A DNA stretch of 23,393 nt, taken from assembly GCA_937897365.1 (NCBI GenBank), contig CALCOP010000002.1:1-23393 (forward strand), read 5' to 3'. Source of the DNA: an uncultured euryarchaeote. Its GTDB lineage: Archaea > Thermoplasmatota > Poseidoniia > Poseidoniales > Poseidoniaceae. Positions within the stretch are counted from its first letter, which is position 1. Every line of letters starts with the position of its first letter. This document shows positions 8,137 to 16,381 of this stretch, piece by piece. Under the pieces are notes generated by a model. The model was not told where the DNA came from, made no database searches, and saw nothing but the letters and a program-made list of their open reading frames with translations. The position numbers were made by a program, and so were the translations under genes.

Positions 8137-8158
8137 CAAACTTGAAAATTCGAGTTTG
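8137..8158 (+). terminator. Hairpin 3' of MC1 (nine-pair stem)
   Basis: CAAACTTGAA faces TTCGAGTTTG around a central AA, giving nine pairs (one T-G wobble) with a four-base loop. It begins 28 nt after the MC1 stop and is the first of three foldable segments in the 99-bp convergent gap. It may be part of the MC1 3' untranslated region or of the termination region. Confidence 0.4.
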
Positions 8159-8176
8159 TCCCCGCAAGGGTCGCCG

Positions 8177-8206
8177 CTTCATCTCTCTCTTCGGAGAGAT
8201 TTGAAG
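8177..8206 (+). terminator. Long hairpin with C(UUCG)G tetraloop between convergent genes
   Basis: Thirteen positions on each side pair with only two mismatches around TTCG, closed by C-G. This is the very stable cUUCGg tetraloop when transcribed from the plus strand. A pyrimidine-rich tract (CTTCTCTTTTCTT, 8212-8224) follows, so it could help terminate or protect the MC1 transcript. It ends 3 bp from the stop of the convergent DoxX-like gene and could also act for that strand. A small CCC-GCAA-GGG hairpin (8161-8170, GNRA-type loop) lies just before it. Confidence 0.5.
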
Positions 8207-8208
8207 CC

Positions 8209-8619
8209 TCACTTCTCTTTTCTTAAAGGCCATTCCGCAATCCACAGCGAAAGCCATATCATTCCAATTTGGATACATCCTCGAACTATGTGACCTGTTG
8301 TGTTTAATTTTGTATCACCTACAGCAATATCGTTCATCCACATGTTCAAATTCGCCCAGTAAATGAACACCAAGAAAATCGCAGTTGAAAATCCGGCCCG
8401 TCTTCGAGACACTGGAAGAATTAAGCCAAATCCAAGAATCACTTCGACAGCTCCACTTACGTAGACCCAAAAGTCAGGAAAACCAAGTATTGCTGGCACA
8501 ATTGGAGTAAAGTAATCAGGATCTGTAAAGTGTTGAACTCCAACCCAAACGAAAGCAAAACCGAGGACCACGGCAGACAGACTTCTTGCGCTTTGGTACG
8601 CTTGTAACACGATGACCAC
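8209..8619 (-). CDS. DoxX-like four-helix membrane protein
   Basis: A 136-residue integral membrane protein with four hydrophobic helices (about 11-30, 50-70, 75-94 and 112-131). The spacing and short motifs (VWVGVQHFTDPDYFTPIVPAI; SGAVEVILGFGLILP; IYWANLNMW) match the DoxX/DoxX-like superfamily, whose members include quinone-linked sulfur oxidation subunits and many uncharacterised proteins. The start is GTG at 8619, directly after the TGA of the iron-sulfur subunit gene (TGA-GTG with no gap), which suggests translational coupling; there is no strong SD site. It is last in the succinate dehydrogenase gene run. A role in quinone or redox chemistry beside succinate dehydrogenase is suggested by position but not shown by sequence. 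Confidence 0.72.
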   Translation of the reverse strand: MVIVLQAYQSARSLSAVVLGFAFVWVGVQHFTDPDYFTPIVPAILGFPDFWVYVSGAVEVILGFGLILPVSRRRAGFSTAIFLVFIYWANLNMWMNDIAVGDTKLNTTGHIVRGCIQIGMIWLSLWIAEWPLRKEK

Positions 8620-9387
8620 TCAGTATCGTACTTTCTTACGAGTAATCGTGCGCCAAATTCGCTGTAGAGGGTCATAGTATCGGTCGACCACTCGTTCTTT
8701 TAACTGAATGATTGCATCGTCGGTGATCTGAATTCCAGCCGGGCATACTTCAGTACAACATCGAGTGATGTTGCAATATTCAATGCCGAATTCCTTTTTG
8801 ATTTCCGGAACTCTATCTTCCGTATCCATGGGGTGCATCTCGTATTGAGCAAGTCGGACGAGGTTTCGTGGCCCGGCAAAGTCATCGAACAATGCGTGGT
8901 CTCGAAGAACGTGACACGTGTTGACACAGAGGAAACATTCGATACACTCGCGGAATTGTTGAACTCTGTCTGCTTCCATTTGGTTGAATTCCCAATTCAT
9001 TTCTTCAGGACCATTAATCGGTTTAATTCTTTGAGCAACTTCATAGTTCCAAGAAACATCCGTCACCAAATCCTTAACGTGAGGGAATGCTTTCATTGGT
9101 CGAATTTCAATGGCCTGACCTTCAGGAGTTTCTGCGACCACATCACTCATTCGCGTCATACATAACAAACGTGGACGCCCATTGATTTCTGCTGAACATG
9201 AGCCGCATTTACCAGCCTTACAGTTCCACCGAACCGATAGATCAGGTTGTTGTTCATATTGGATGCGGTGAACACAATCTAAGACGACCATTCCTTCATC
9301 TAATTCGATGCTGAATTCTTCAAGATCTGCATCATCACCTTCCCCACGTAGGATTTTGAAATCCTGTGTTTTACCTTTGAGTGACAT
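8620..9387 (-). CDS. sdhB: Succinate dehydrogenase/fumarate reductase iron-sulfur subunit
   Basis: Passes electrons from the flavoprotein to the membrane quinone site. The 255-residue protein has the full cysteine set: C56, C61, C64 and C76 for the N-terminal [2Fe-2S] cluster (NCKAGKCGSC), C148, C151, C154 with C215 for [4Fe-4S] (CIECFLCVNTC and CTEVCP), and C158, C205 and C211 for the [3Fe-4S] cluster. The start is ATG 9387, sharing one base with the TGA of sdhA; GGGGGAG lies 7 nt upstream as the SD site. A TTG one codon earlier is not needed. It sits between sdhA and the DoxX-like gene in one transcription unit. Direction in vivo (succinate oxidation or fumarate reduction) cannot be told from sequence; the aerobic marine setting favours oxidation. 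Confidence 0.95.
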   Translation of the reverse strand: MSLKGKTQDFKILRGEGDDADLEEFSIELDEGMVVLDCVHRIQYEQQPDLSVRWNCKAGKCGSCSAEINGRPRLLCMTRMSDVVAETPEGQAIEIRPMKAFPHVKDLVTDVSWNYEVAQRIKPINGPEEMNWEFNQMEADRVQQFRECIECFLCVNTCHVLRDHALFDDFAGPRNLVRLAQYEMHPMDTEDRVPEIKKEFGIEYCNITRCCTEVCPAGIQITDDAIIQLKERVVDRYYDPLQRIWRTITRKKVRY

Positions 9388-11240
9388 CAATCATCTCCCC
9401 CAGATTGTTCTGCCGCACGTTCAGCAATCATTGCTTTCACTTCCTTAATTGCTTCTTTGAGGTCAGGACGCATTTCTTCCACGTCTTCTTGGCGAATTTT
9501 GATTTCTCCTTTTTCCATGTAAACTATATTGACAATTTTACCCCATTTTTCAATTTCTCCGGGGAAATCATCTCGCGTATGGCCGCCTCGGCTTTCTTCG
9601 CGAGTGAGAGCTGCGAGTGTGGCGGCAATCGATACATCGACCATATTTTTCAAGTCAAGTGCTTGATGCCATCCTGAGTTATACTTTCGAGACGTTCCTG
9701 GGTAGCACTTCGCTTGCCTGACATCAAATTCCTTTAGGTCATCCATGGCTTCAGTCATTTCTTCTTTGGTTCGAATAATTCCTACTTTCGCTTGCATCAT
9801 ATCACGCATAGCGTCGTAAATAAGGCCAGGGTTTTCTCCTTCACCCCTCTTGAGTGGAGCAAGCATGACTTCGATTGCTGATTGAACTTGGACATCGTCA
9901 ATACTCGGTTGCGCAAGGTCTTTTGCACGTTTTGAAGCAAACTCCCCCGCACGCTTTCCAAATGTGATGAGATCAGAGAGTGAGTTTCCACCAAGGCGGT
10001 TCGCTCCGTGTAAACCTGATGCAACTTCTCCACAGGCGTAAAGGCCAGGAACATTGCTCTCTTGAGTTTCAGCATTGACGCGAACTCCACCCATAACATA
10101 GTGTGCCGTTGGTCCAACTTCCATCGGTTCTTTCGAGATGTCAACCCCTGCTAACTCTTTGAATTGGTGATGCATAGAAGGAAGTTTCTTCAAAATCGCC
10201 TCTTCTCCACGGTGTGCGATGTTCAAGTAAGCGCCACCGTGAGGGGTTCCACGTCCTGCTTTAACTTCAGAGTTGATTGCCTTTGCAACAACGTCACGTG
10301 TGAGTAATTCCGGAGGGCGCCGAACCGTTGCAAGTTTTCCAGAGACAACTTCTTCGACCCATTGGTCCGATTCCTCAATAGTATCTGCATGGTCTCCAGC
10401 AAACATATCTGGAACATAATTGAACATGAAGCGCTCTCCTTCAGAGTTTGTCAATCGCCCTCCTTCACCACGAACACCTTCCGTTACCAAAATACCTCGA
10501 ACTGAGGGAGGCCAAACCATTCCAGTCGGATGGAATTGAACAAATTCCATATCGCGTAATTCAGCTCCAGCCCAAAGAGCAAGGGCATGTCCGTCGCCAG
10601 TATATTCCCATGAACCTGAACAGACCGACCAACATCGTGTGATACCACCAGTTGCAAGAATCACTGATTTGCCAGAGAAGGCATGGAAGTCACCGTCAAC
10701 TCGTGTATAAGCAACGCACCCGGTAACTCTGTCACCTTCTTTGAGTAGATGGCGGACAGTATATTCCATGAAGATATCAATACCTTCGTGAATACCCCTC
10801 TCCTGTAGGGTTCGAATAAGTTCCAAACCAGTTGCATCACCAACGTGCGCTAATCGAGGGAAGGTATGACCACCAAAATTTCTCTGATTGATTGTGTGTT
10901 CAGGTGTGCGGTCAAACACTGCCCCCCACAGTTCTAATTCTCGGACTCGGTCAGGTGCTTCTTTTGCGTGAAATTCAGCCATTCGCCAGTCTGCGAGCCA
11001 TTTGCTTCCTTTCATAGTATCATGAAAATGAACTTTCCATCCATCTCTTGGATCTGCGTTTTGTAAGGCAGCAGCGCAGCCACCTTCAGCCATCACCGTG
11101 TGAGCTTTACCAAGCAAAGATTTGGTGATGATTGCAGTTTTAGCCCCACTTCTTGCCGCTTCAATTGCGGCACGTAGGCCTGCTCCTCCAGCGCCAATAA
11201 CAATGACGTCGTATTCGTGTTTTGTGTATTCTTCAGTCAT
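9387..11240 (-). CDS. sdhA: Succinate dehydrogenase/fumarate reductase flavoprotein subunit
   Basis: Catalytic subunit that interconverts succinate and fumarate with covalently bound FAD. About 617 residues. The N-terminal dinucleotide-binding motif GAGGAG is at 16-21, and H47 in KAHTVMAEGG is the histidine that carries covalent FAD in this family. Active-site and fold motifs follow: FVQFHPTGM, RGEGGRLTN, GPTAHYVMGGVRVN, and the C-terminal FAD-binding GANRLGGNSL. The C-terminal helical domain (with WHQALDLKNM and the arginine-rich HTRDDFP end) is complete. ATG 11240 is chosen because GAGG lies 8 nt upstream; a GTG at 11249 is possible. The gene begins 10 bp after the membrane subunit gene and overlaps sdhB by one base. 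Confidence 0.95.
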   Translation of the reverse strand: MTEEYTKHEYDVIVIGAGGAGLRAAIEAARSGAKTAIITKSLLGKAHTVMAEGGCAAALQNADPRDGWKVHFHDTMKGSKWLADWRMAEFHAKEAPDRVRELELWGAVFDRTPEHTINQRNFGGHTFPRLAHVGDATGLELIRTLQERGIHEGIDIFMEYTVRHLLKEGDRVTGCVAYTRVDGDFHAFSGKSVILATGGITRCWSVCSGSWEYTGDGHALALWAGAELRDMEFVQFHPTGMVWPPSVRGILVTEGVRGEGGRLTNSEGERFMFNYVPDMFAGDHADTIEESDQWVEEVVSGKLATVRRPPELLTRDVVAKAINSEVKAGRGTPHGGAYLNIAHRGEEAILKKLPSMHHQFKELAGVDISKEPMEVGPTAHYVMGGVRVNAETQESNVPGLYACGEVASGLHGANRLGGNSLSDLITFGKRAGEFASKRAKDLAQPSIDDVQVQSAIEVMLAPLKRGEGENPGLIYDAMRDMMQAKVGIIRTKEEMTEAMDDLKEFDVRQAKCYPGTSRKYNSGWHQALDLKNMVDVSIAATLAALTREESRGGHTRDDFPGEIEKWGKIVNIVYMEKGEIKIRQEDVEEMRPDLKEAIKEVKAMIAERAAEQSGGDD

Positions 11241-11250
11241 TGCAAACACC

Positions 11251-12075
11251 TCAAATCACAAACAGCGATATATCGCTTAAGTATCCTTCACTTACGGCTA
11301 ATACCCACATGTCACCAAAGAAAACAAATGTCAAAGACGTCCAAAACCAGAAACCATGTGAGCGGTTGAATATACTGATTCTACCAAACAATTTACCTCG
11401 TACTCGACCAATTCCAGTCGTCCATCGATCTAAAGCACCTCCTGCAAGGTGTCGAAGTGCGTGACAAGATGTCACATACATGGTAAGCAAGAATGCTTCG
11501 ATTCCCATCACGAAAGTTCCGATTGACACACCCCATCCTCCGTGGAAATGCAGTGTATGCGTCACATCCCACCATTTGATGACCAAAATAAGCATCGCAG
11601 CATAGAGAAAATATCTGTGGAGATTATTCACGACAAAAAGACGCTTTTCACCTTTGTAGCCAAGAGCCTTGTTAATTTCGGGTTCATCAACCCAGCATGC
11701 GGTAGGACTGGCAAAAAAGGTACGATAGTAGACACGTCGCATGTAGTAGCAAGTTCCACGGAATCCGAAAGGAATCCACAAGACCAATATTGCTGCATTA
11801 ACCCAGGAAGGATGTTTCCATTCATTGAGCCCGAATAATTTCCATTCCAGCACATTAGGTGAAAAAATTGGCGACATAACCGTGCTCCCTTCAAGAGTGT
11901 AAGATACGGATTCAGGGAAGAGGAAGAGTCGCCATGCAGTGTAAATCATCGCAGCAGTTAGACCAAATCCCATAGCCAACGGTTGCTTTAACCAATTGTC
12001 TATGCGGTTTGTACGCCCTAAGCCGTTAAGCATAGGAAGTTTAATGCCTTCACCCATGGTTTTCACCGGCAGCAT
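11251..12075 (-). CDS. sdhC: Succinate dehydrogenase membrane anchor subunit, single five-helix protein
   Basis: Predicted quinone- and haem-binding membrane subunit. 274 residues with five hydrophobic segments at about 31-53, 91-108, 152-170, 182-203 and 240-262. Histidines placed in or beside helices (H153 in NLHRYFLY; H205 and H209 in CHALRHLAGG) are candidate haem ligands. The pattern RGTCYYMRRVYYRTFFA..CWVDEP, NLHRYFLY and SCHALRHL resembles the single large anchor protein seen beside sdhAB in several bacterial phyla, rather than the separate small SdhC and SdhD. ATG 12075 is the outermost start; ATG 12057, with GGTGA 6 nt upstream, is equally possible. Identity rests on that resemblance and on the sdhA-sdhB genes 10 bp downstream. 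It is the only anchor candidate here. Confidence 0.8.
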   Translation of the reverse strand: MLPVKTMGEGIKLPMLNGLGRTNRIDNWLKQPLAMGFGLTAAMIYTAWRLFLFPESVSYTLEGSTVMSPIFSPNVLEWKLFGLNEWKHPSWVNAAILVLWIPFGFRGTCYYMRRVYYRTFFASPTACWVDEPEINKALGYKGEKRLFVVNNLHRYFLYAAMLILVIKWWDVTHTLHFHGGWGVSIGTFVMGIEAFLLTMYVTSCHALRHLAGGALDRWTTGIGRVRGKLFGRISIFNRSHGFWFWTSLTFVFFGDMWVLAVSEGYLSDISLFVI

Positions 12076-12132
12076 TGGCGGCTGCTGAAAACGACTACTC
12101 GACAGGGGTCTTTAGGTTCTCGCATCAACCGT

Positions 12133-12741
12133 CTATTGTTCAAGGAAGGAAAAACCTTCATCGAATACTGTCTCATTCGCCCAATAGGTTTTCGATTGCC
12201 ATGCGAGTACGCCGTTCTGAGCGATTACTTGCAGGGTTGGAGTGCCGGGGTTTCCGTAGGCAGAGTAGATGGAAGCACCCGTGTTCTCACCGGTACCAAA
12301 TTCATAGGCTTCCGTCTCGGGAGTCGGTAGCGCAACTGTCCACGGAGTGTAATGAGAAGATTCGTCCATCGTGCCGAACACATCCATTACATCTTCCTGC
12401 GATTCAAATTCACCCCAGCGGTGAACGCTGACGATGGTGACATTTGAGTCGCTCAACTCGCCATTATCCATTTTCTCACGAATCATGTCAGTCCAATCAT
12501 GGCAGCCAGAACAACCCGAACCTATCCATAGCAGCATAACTGGTCCATTTTTGAGTTCGTCTTCCAAGTCAAATGTGCTTCCTCCATCTTCGTTACGATC
12601 GAGAGTACTCGATTCGAATGTTAGCTCAAACGGAATGGGTTTCGCTTCTTCATCAGAATCAAGGTTTGATGAATCCATTTGAATACAGCCGGGAGTAAGC
12701 ATGACTGCAGTTAACACTGCAAACATAATCTTACGCAGCAT
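12133..12741 (-). CDS. Thioredoxin-like lipoprotein
   Basis: Exported protein of 202 residues. A short signal sequence (MLRKIMFAVLTAVML) ends in a lipobox-like TPGC with C19 as the likely lipidation site. An acidic spacer follows, then a thioredoxin-fold domain with the redox motif C77-S-G-C80 (GSGCSGCHDW) after a beta strand (GPVMLLWIG), and the cis-proline loop GTPTL at 166-170. This is the TlpA/thiol-disulfide family layout, so it probably handles disulfides of exported proteins or cofactor assembly at the outer face of the membrane. ATG 12741 has an AGGTGA SD site 5 nt upstream, lying inside the end of the phytoene desaturase gene; the two overlap by 11 bp. The frame stays open further upstream, but that part is a shadow of the desaturase gene. 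The succinate dehydrogenase anchor gene follows after 57 bp. Confidence 0.85.
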   Translation of the reverse strand: MLRKIMFAVLTAVMLTPGCIQMDSSNLDSDEEAKPIPFELTFESSTLDRNEDGGSTFDLEDELKNGPVMLLWIGSGCSGCHDWTDMIREKMDNGELSDSNVTIVSVHRWGEFESQEDVMDVFGTMDESSHYTPWTVALPTPETEAYEFGTGENTGASIYSAYGNPGTPTLQVIAQNGVLAWQSKTYWANETVFDEGFSFLEQ

Positions 12742-14341
12742 GCCCGTCACCTGATGGATTTTTGGATGATTGAGTCGCAGCTGATTTTTGAGATTTGACT
12801 TTCGGACGACGAACGTCTTGGAACCAAGAGTCGACGCCATTCCAGTCAGCACGAATACCCAAGTCAGCAAGCAAGAGTTTACTGCTTATACGTGCACTTT
12901 CGAAGATTGTAGGTAGTCCGCTTCCTGGGTGAGTGCCACCACCGACGATATACAGGTTGTTTGCTTCTTCAAATCTGTTTTGTGGTCGCTTCCATAGCAT
13001 TTGTTTGAGGTCGTGAGTCAAATTAAAGACAGCGCCTCGGTAAATGTCTGATGCTCCCCAGTCATCAGGGGTAACAATCGTTTCCGAAACAATATGATCT
13101 TCGATGTCATCGTATCCGAGCTTGGCCAGTTGCTTGATGATGACATCTCTGTAGTCTGATTTAATGTCATCCCAAACAATAGAGTCATGTGTGTTCGGAA
13201 CTGGAACGAGGACATAGACAGTTGAATGTCCTTCTGGGGCAAGACTATCGTCAGTGATACTCGCGTTTTGAACGTAAACGGATGGGTCTTCCCAAGTAAG
13301 CCGATGATTGGTGATTTCCTCGAGGTTCTTCTCGTATTGAGATGATGCGAAAATTTGGTGATGAGGTAAATCATATTGTTTGTCAACACCGAGGTAGAGC
13401 ATGAAGGTAGAACACGAGTAACCCTTCTTTTTCAGTTTCTTATCCGACCATTTTTTCCGCTTTTCGTTGGGTACGAGAGTCGTCATAGCGTGAGCAAAGT
13501 CAGCATTAACAACAACTTTGTCTGCTCGTATTTCTTTACCCTCTATGCGAACACCTACAACATCTTTACCTTCATAAATCAAGGATTTAACTGGAGTATT
13601 GCAGTGTATATTGACGCCCATGTCTCGAGCAAGTTCACCCATTCTTGCAGTAATACTTCCTAATCCTCCCTTTGCGTGGAAGATGCCGTGTTCGTATTCA
13701 AGGAACGCCAGAATAGTGAACAGCGAAGGGGCGTGAAACGGACTCATTCCCAAATACTTGGTTTGGAAAGACATTGCAAGCCGGATTCGCTCATCGTCAA
13801 AGTGCTTACTCAAGTCACCTGCAACACTCGCCCATGGTTTGAGAACAGTAGCAACTCGAATTGCTCTTTTGGTGAGGACATTGAGCGGGCTGGTCCACGG
13901 TGTTTGCAAACACTGTTTTGATAGCTCGAGTTTTTTCCGGTTTTGCGTGACGTAATTTTTGAATCCGTTCGCATTTTTATCTCCCGCAAGTTCTCGAATT
14001 CTCTCTGTCATTTCGTCAAGATTGCTGGTTGCATCGATGTGACCACCAGCGCCGAATACCAATCGGTACATCGGGTCGAGAGGCATGAGGCCGAGTTCCT
14101 TGTGTGCATCGAGACCCACCGCTTGGAAAATTTCCTCGATGACCTCAGGATAGTGGAAAAATGTTGGCCCTCGATCGAAGGTATATCCGTCCTTGTGAAC
14201 CAGTTTCGTTCGTCCACCTACTTGACTTTCTTTTTCAAACATGGTGACGTCGATGCCGGAATGTGCGAGCAGCATTGCACTTGCAAGGCCTCCTGGGCCT
14301 GTTCCAACAATGACTGCTGTGGGTTTGCTCGTTTGAGTCAT
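12731..14341 (-). CDS. crtI: Phytoene desaturase family oxidoreductase
   Basis: FAD-dependent desaturase that introduces double bonds into phytoene or a related isoprenoid, a step toward carotenoids and, in many marine archaea, retinal for rhodopsins. 536 residues. The N-terminal FAD motif is GTGPGG at 13-18, with FEKESQVGGRTKLVHKDGYTFDRGPTFF-type sequence following (GGRT near 42, DRGPT near 56). The C-terminal FAD-binding signature is VGGGTHPGSGLPTIFESARIS. ATG 14341 is chosen because a TATA box lies 23-29 bp upstream, giving a leaderless start; the open frame extends about 48 codons further but lacks conservation. No other carotenoid gene (crtB, crtY, blh) or rhodopsin is in the window. It heads the minus-strand run that leads into the lipoprotein and succinate dehydrogenase genes. 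Confidence 0.9.
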   Translation of the reverse strand: MTQTSKPTAVIVGTGPGGLASAMLLAHSGIDVTMFEKESQVGGRTKLVHKDGYTFDRGPTFFHYPEVIEEIFQAVGLDAHKELGLMPLDPMYRLVFGAGGHIDATSNLDEMTERIRELAGDKNANGFKNYVTQNRKKLELSKQCLQTPWTSPLNVLTKRAIRVATVLKPWASVAGDLSKHFDDERIRLAMSFQTKYLGMSPFHAPSLFTILAFLEYEHGIFHAKGGLGSITARMGELARDMGVNIHCNTPVKSLIYEGKDVVGVRIEGKEIRADKVVVNADFAHAMTTLVPNEKRKKWSDKKLKKKGYSCSTFMLYLGVDKQYDLPHHQIFASSQYEKNLEEITNHRLTWEDPSVYVQNASITDDSLAPEGHSTVYVLVPVPNTHDSIVWDDIKSDYRDVIIKQLAKLGYDDIEDHIVSETIVTPDDWGASDIYRGAVFNLTHDLKQMLWKRPQNRFEEANNLYIVGGGTHPGSGLPTIFESARISSKLLLADLGIRADWNGVDSWFQDVRRPKVKSQKSAATQSSKNPSGDGHAA

Positions 14342-14363
14342 AGGCAGTTGTAGTTTAATCAAC

Positions 14364-14370
14364 ATATAAA
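14364..14370 (-). promoter_or_regulatory. TATA box of crtI
   Basis: Minus-strand TTTATAT (inside CTTTATATG) lies 23-29 bp before ATG 14341. The position is right for an archaeal leaderless transcript, and it decides the start in favour of 14341 over more upstream ATGs. Confidence 0.55.
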
Positions 14371-14577
14371 GAACCGTTTGTACCCCTACCCTTGGAGGTT
14401 CTTTTTCGACGGATAACGCTTCTTCCGACATAATTTTACTACTCGTTTTTTTCGGAATTGTATCGCTGAAACTCAGGAGACTCATATCATCGTAATTTTG
14501 AGGCCGACGCTCATTTCCGAACCTTCAATTACCCCCGCCGATAGGGAACCTCGCTCGTGGTTGAGCAGTGATGTCCT

Positions 14578-16371
14578 ATGGCAGGCAAGAACGACAACTC
14601 GCTCGCAATTCTTTTCGGCTCGCAAACTGGCAATGCCGAGGAACTCGCTGAAAGCACTAAGAAACTCGCAGACAAGGCGGGCCTTGAATCTCAAATCTTC
14701 GATATGGATGGATTTAGTGCTGCAGAACTTGTAAATCACAAGAGAATCCTCATTATCACCTCAACATGGGGCGAAGGTGAGATGCCTGATAATGCTGAAG
14801 ACTTGTGGAGTTCTGTTTGCGATACGAATCCGCAGTTAAGCGGAGTGAACTTCTCTGTTTGTGCAATTGGGGACACCTCGTACGATGAGTTCTGTCAAGC
14901 GGGAATAGATTGGGACAACAAACTCCTCGAGCTTGGAGCAAATCGAACCATTGACATACAATTGTGCGATGTCGATTTCGAACCGGAATGGCAAGTTTGG
15001 GTCGACAAAGTCATCCCGGCTATGGTTTCCATTCAAATAACGCTAACTTCAGACGAAGAAGTGGTAGAGACCCAAGCCGTTGAAGAAGTTAAGGAAGTCA
15101 AAGAAACAAAGCCAGAATCAAAATCTGAATGGAGTGCTAAGAATCCTTACATGACCCAAATCACTGAGAACTACATCCTTAACGGCGAAGGCTCTCGAAA
15201 AGAGACTCGGCACATTGTTTTCGCTCTTGGCGATTCCAAACTTGATTACAAAGTCGGTGACGCTCTGGGAGTTATGGCTGAGAACCCACCTCATATTGTC
15301 GAAGAACTTCTTCAAATTCAAGGATGGGATCGTGACCAAATCGTTCAGACGCACAATGGCGAGCGAGACCTTTACACTGCGTTGAAAAAGGATTTTGAGG
15401 TTCACATGGCAAACAAGAAATTTGTCCAATCATTGGCAGAAAAAGTTGTTTCAACGGGAATGAAAATTTCGCTCAAAATTATTGCTCGTAGCCGCTCTAA
15501 CGATGAATGGGAATCTACAGAATCCTCATCAAACCCACCAGGACTGGCTACAAGTAAACCCGCTGACGACCCTGCAGCCAAAGTCGAAGCACTGCTCGAA
15601 GATCAAAAGGCGATTGAGGACTACCTTTGGACTCGAGACTACATCGACATCATGCGTGAATTCAAAGTCAAATATTCTCCTGAAGAATTTCTTGAATTGA
15701 CCGCGAGACTCAAGCCGAGATTGTATTCAATCGCTTCTTCTCATGATGCCCACCCAGGTTTTGTCGAACTGACAGTTGGTATTGTTCGATTTGAGTATCA
15801 TAATCGCCCTCGTGGAGGTTTGTGCACCCTTTACATGGCAGATGAAATCGACACTTCTGGTGACCCAATAGGCGTCTTTATGTCGCCGACGAAGTCTTTT
15901 GTTCTCCCTGATGACAAGGATGTTGATATTATCATGGTCGGGCCCGGAACTGGAATTGCCCCATTCCGTGCCTTCATGGAGCAGCGTGTCTTTGACGGCG
16001 GTAAAGGCAGAAATTGGTTATTCTTTGGAGACCAATCTTCGAAGACTGAATTTTACTACAAGGAACAGATTGAAGAATGGATGGACAGCGGTGATTTGTA
16101 TCGTTTCACGACCGCATGGTCGAGAGACCAAGCCGAGAAAATTTACGTCCAACATCGTCTCAAGGAGCACGGTAAAGAGATTTGGCAATGGTTTGAGAAC
16201 GGTGCTTACTTCTACATTTGTGGCGACAAGACATACATGGCGAAGGATGTTCATCAAGCCTTAATTGATATCGCCATCGAACATGGTGGAATGTCAGAAG
16301 ACGATGCGACTCACTTCATTGGAACAACGATGATGAAAGAACAAAAGCGATACTTGCGTGACGTTTACTGA
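14578..16371 (+). CDS. cysJ: NADPH-dependent diflavin reductase (CysJ / P450-reductase family)
   Basis: Soluble flavoprotein that passes electrons from NADPH through FAD and FMN to a partner such as sulfite reductase haemoprotein. 597 residues in the standard order: a flavodoxin domain (FMN phosphate loop GSQTGNAEE at 14-22, TSTWGEGEMPDNA at 61-73, GDTSYDEFC at 98-106), a charged linker at about 158-183, the connecting/FAD domain (RLYSIASS at 381-388; GGLCTLY near 413), and the NADPH domain (GPGTGIAPFRAF at 455-466, YICGD at 546-550), ending in YLRDVY as in CysJ. A polar insertion of about 40 residues sits at 303-342. ATG 14578 starts just before the flavodoxin strand; the SD site is weak. 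No haemoprotein partner gene is in the window, so the true acceptor is open. The 236-bp gap upstream holds the crtI promoter and nothing else that I recognise. Confidence 0.87.
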   Translation: MAGKNDNSLAILFGSQTGNAEELAESTKKLADKAGLESQIFDMDGFSAAELVNHKRILIITSTWGEGEMPDNAEDLWSSVCDTNPQLSGVNFSVCAIGDTSYDEFCQAGIDWDNKLLELGANRTIDIQLCDVDFEPEWQVWVDKVIPAMVSIQITLTSDEEVVETQAVEEVKEVKETKPESKSEWSAKNPYMTQITENYILNGEGSRKETRHIVFALGDSKLDYKVGDALGVMAENPPHIVEELLQIQGWDRDQIVQTHNGERDLYTALKKDFEVHMANKKFVQSLAEKVVSTGMKISLKIIARSRSNDEWESTESSSNPPGLATSKPADDPAAKVEALLEDQKAIEDYLWTRDYIDIMREFKVKYSPEEFLELTARLKPRLYSIASSHDAHPGFVELTVGIVRFEYHNRPRGGLCTLYMADEIDTSGDPIGVFMSPTKSFVLPDDKDVDIIMVGPGTGIAPFRAFMEQRVFDGGKGRNWLFFGDQSSKTEFYYKEQIEEWMDSGDLYRFTTAWSRDQAEKIYVQHRLKEHGKEIWQWFENGAYFYICGDKTYMAKDVHQALIDIAIEHGGMSEDDATHFIGTTMMKEQKRYLRDVY

Positions 16372-16381
16372 TTGATTCTCT

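Noticed and set aside
12742..12870. N-terminal extension of the lipoprotein frame upstream of ATG 12741.
   Set aside because: It lies inside the phytoene desaturase gene, and the lipobox signal peptide starts naturally at 12741 with an SD site.
14342..14485. N-terminal extension of the crtI frame up to 14485.
   Set aside because: The TATA box at 14364-14370 lies inside this extension, and the FAD motif begins 12 residues after ATG 14341, the usual place for the family.
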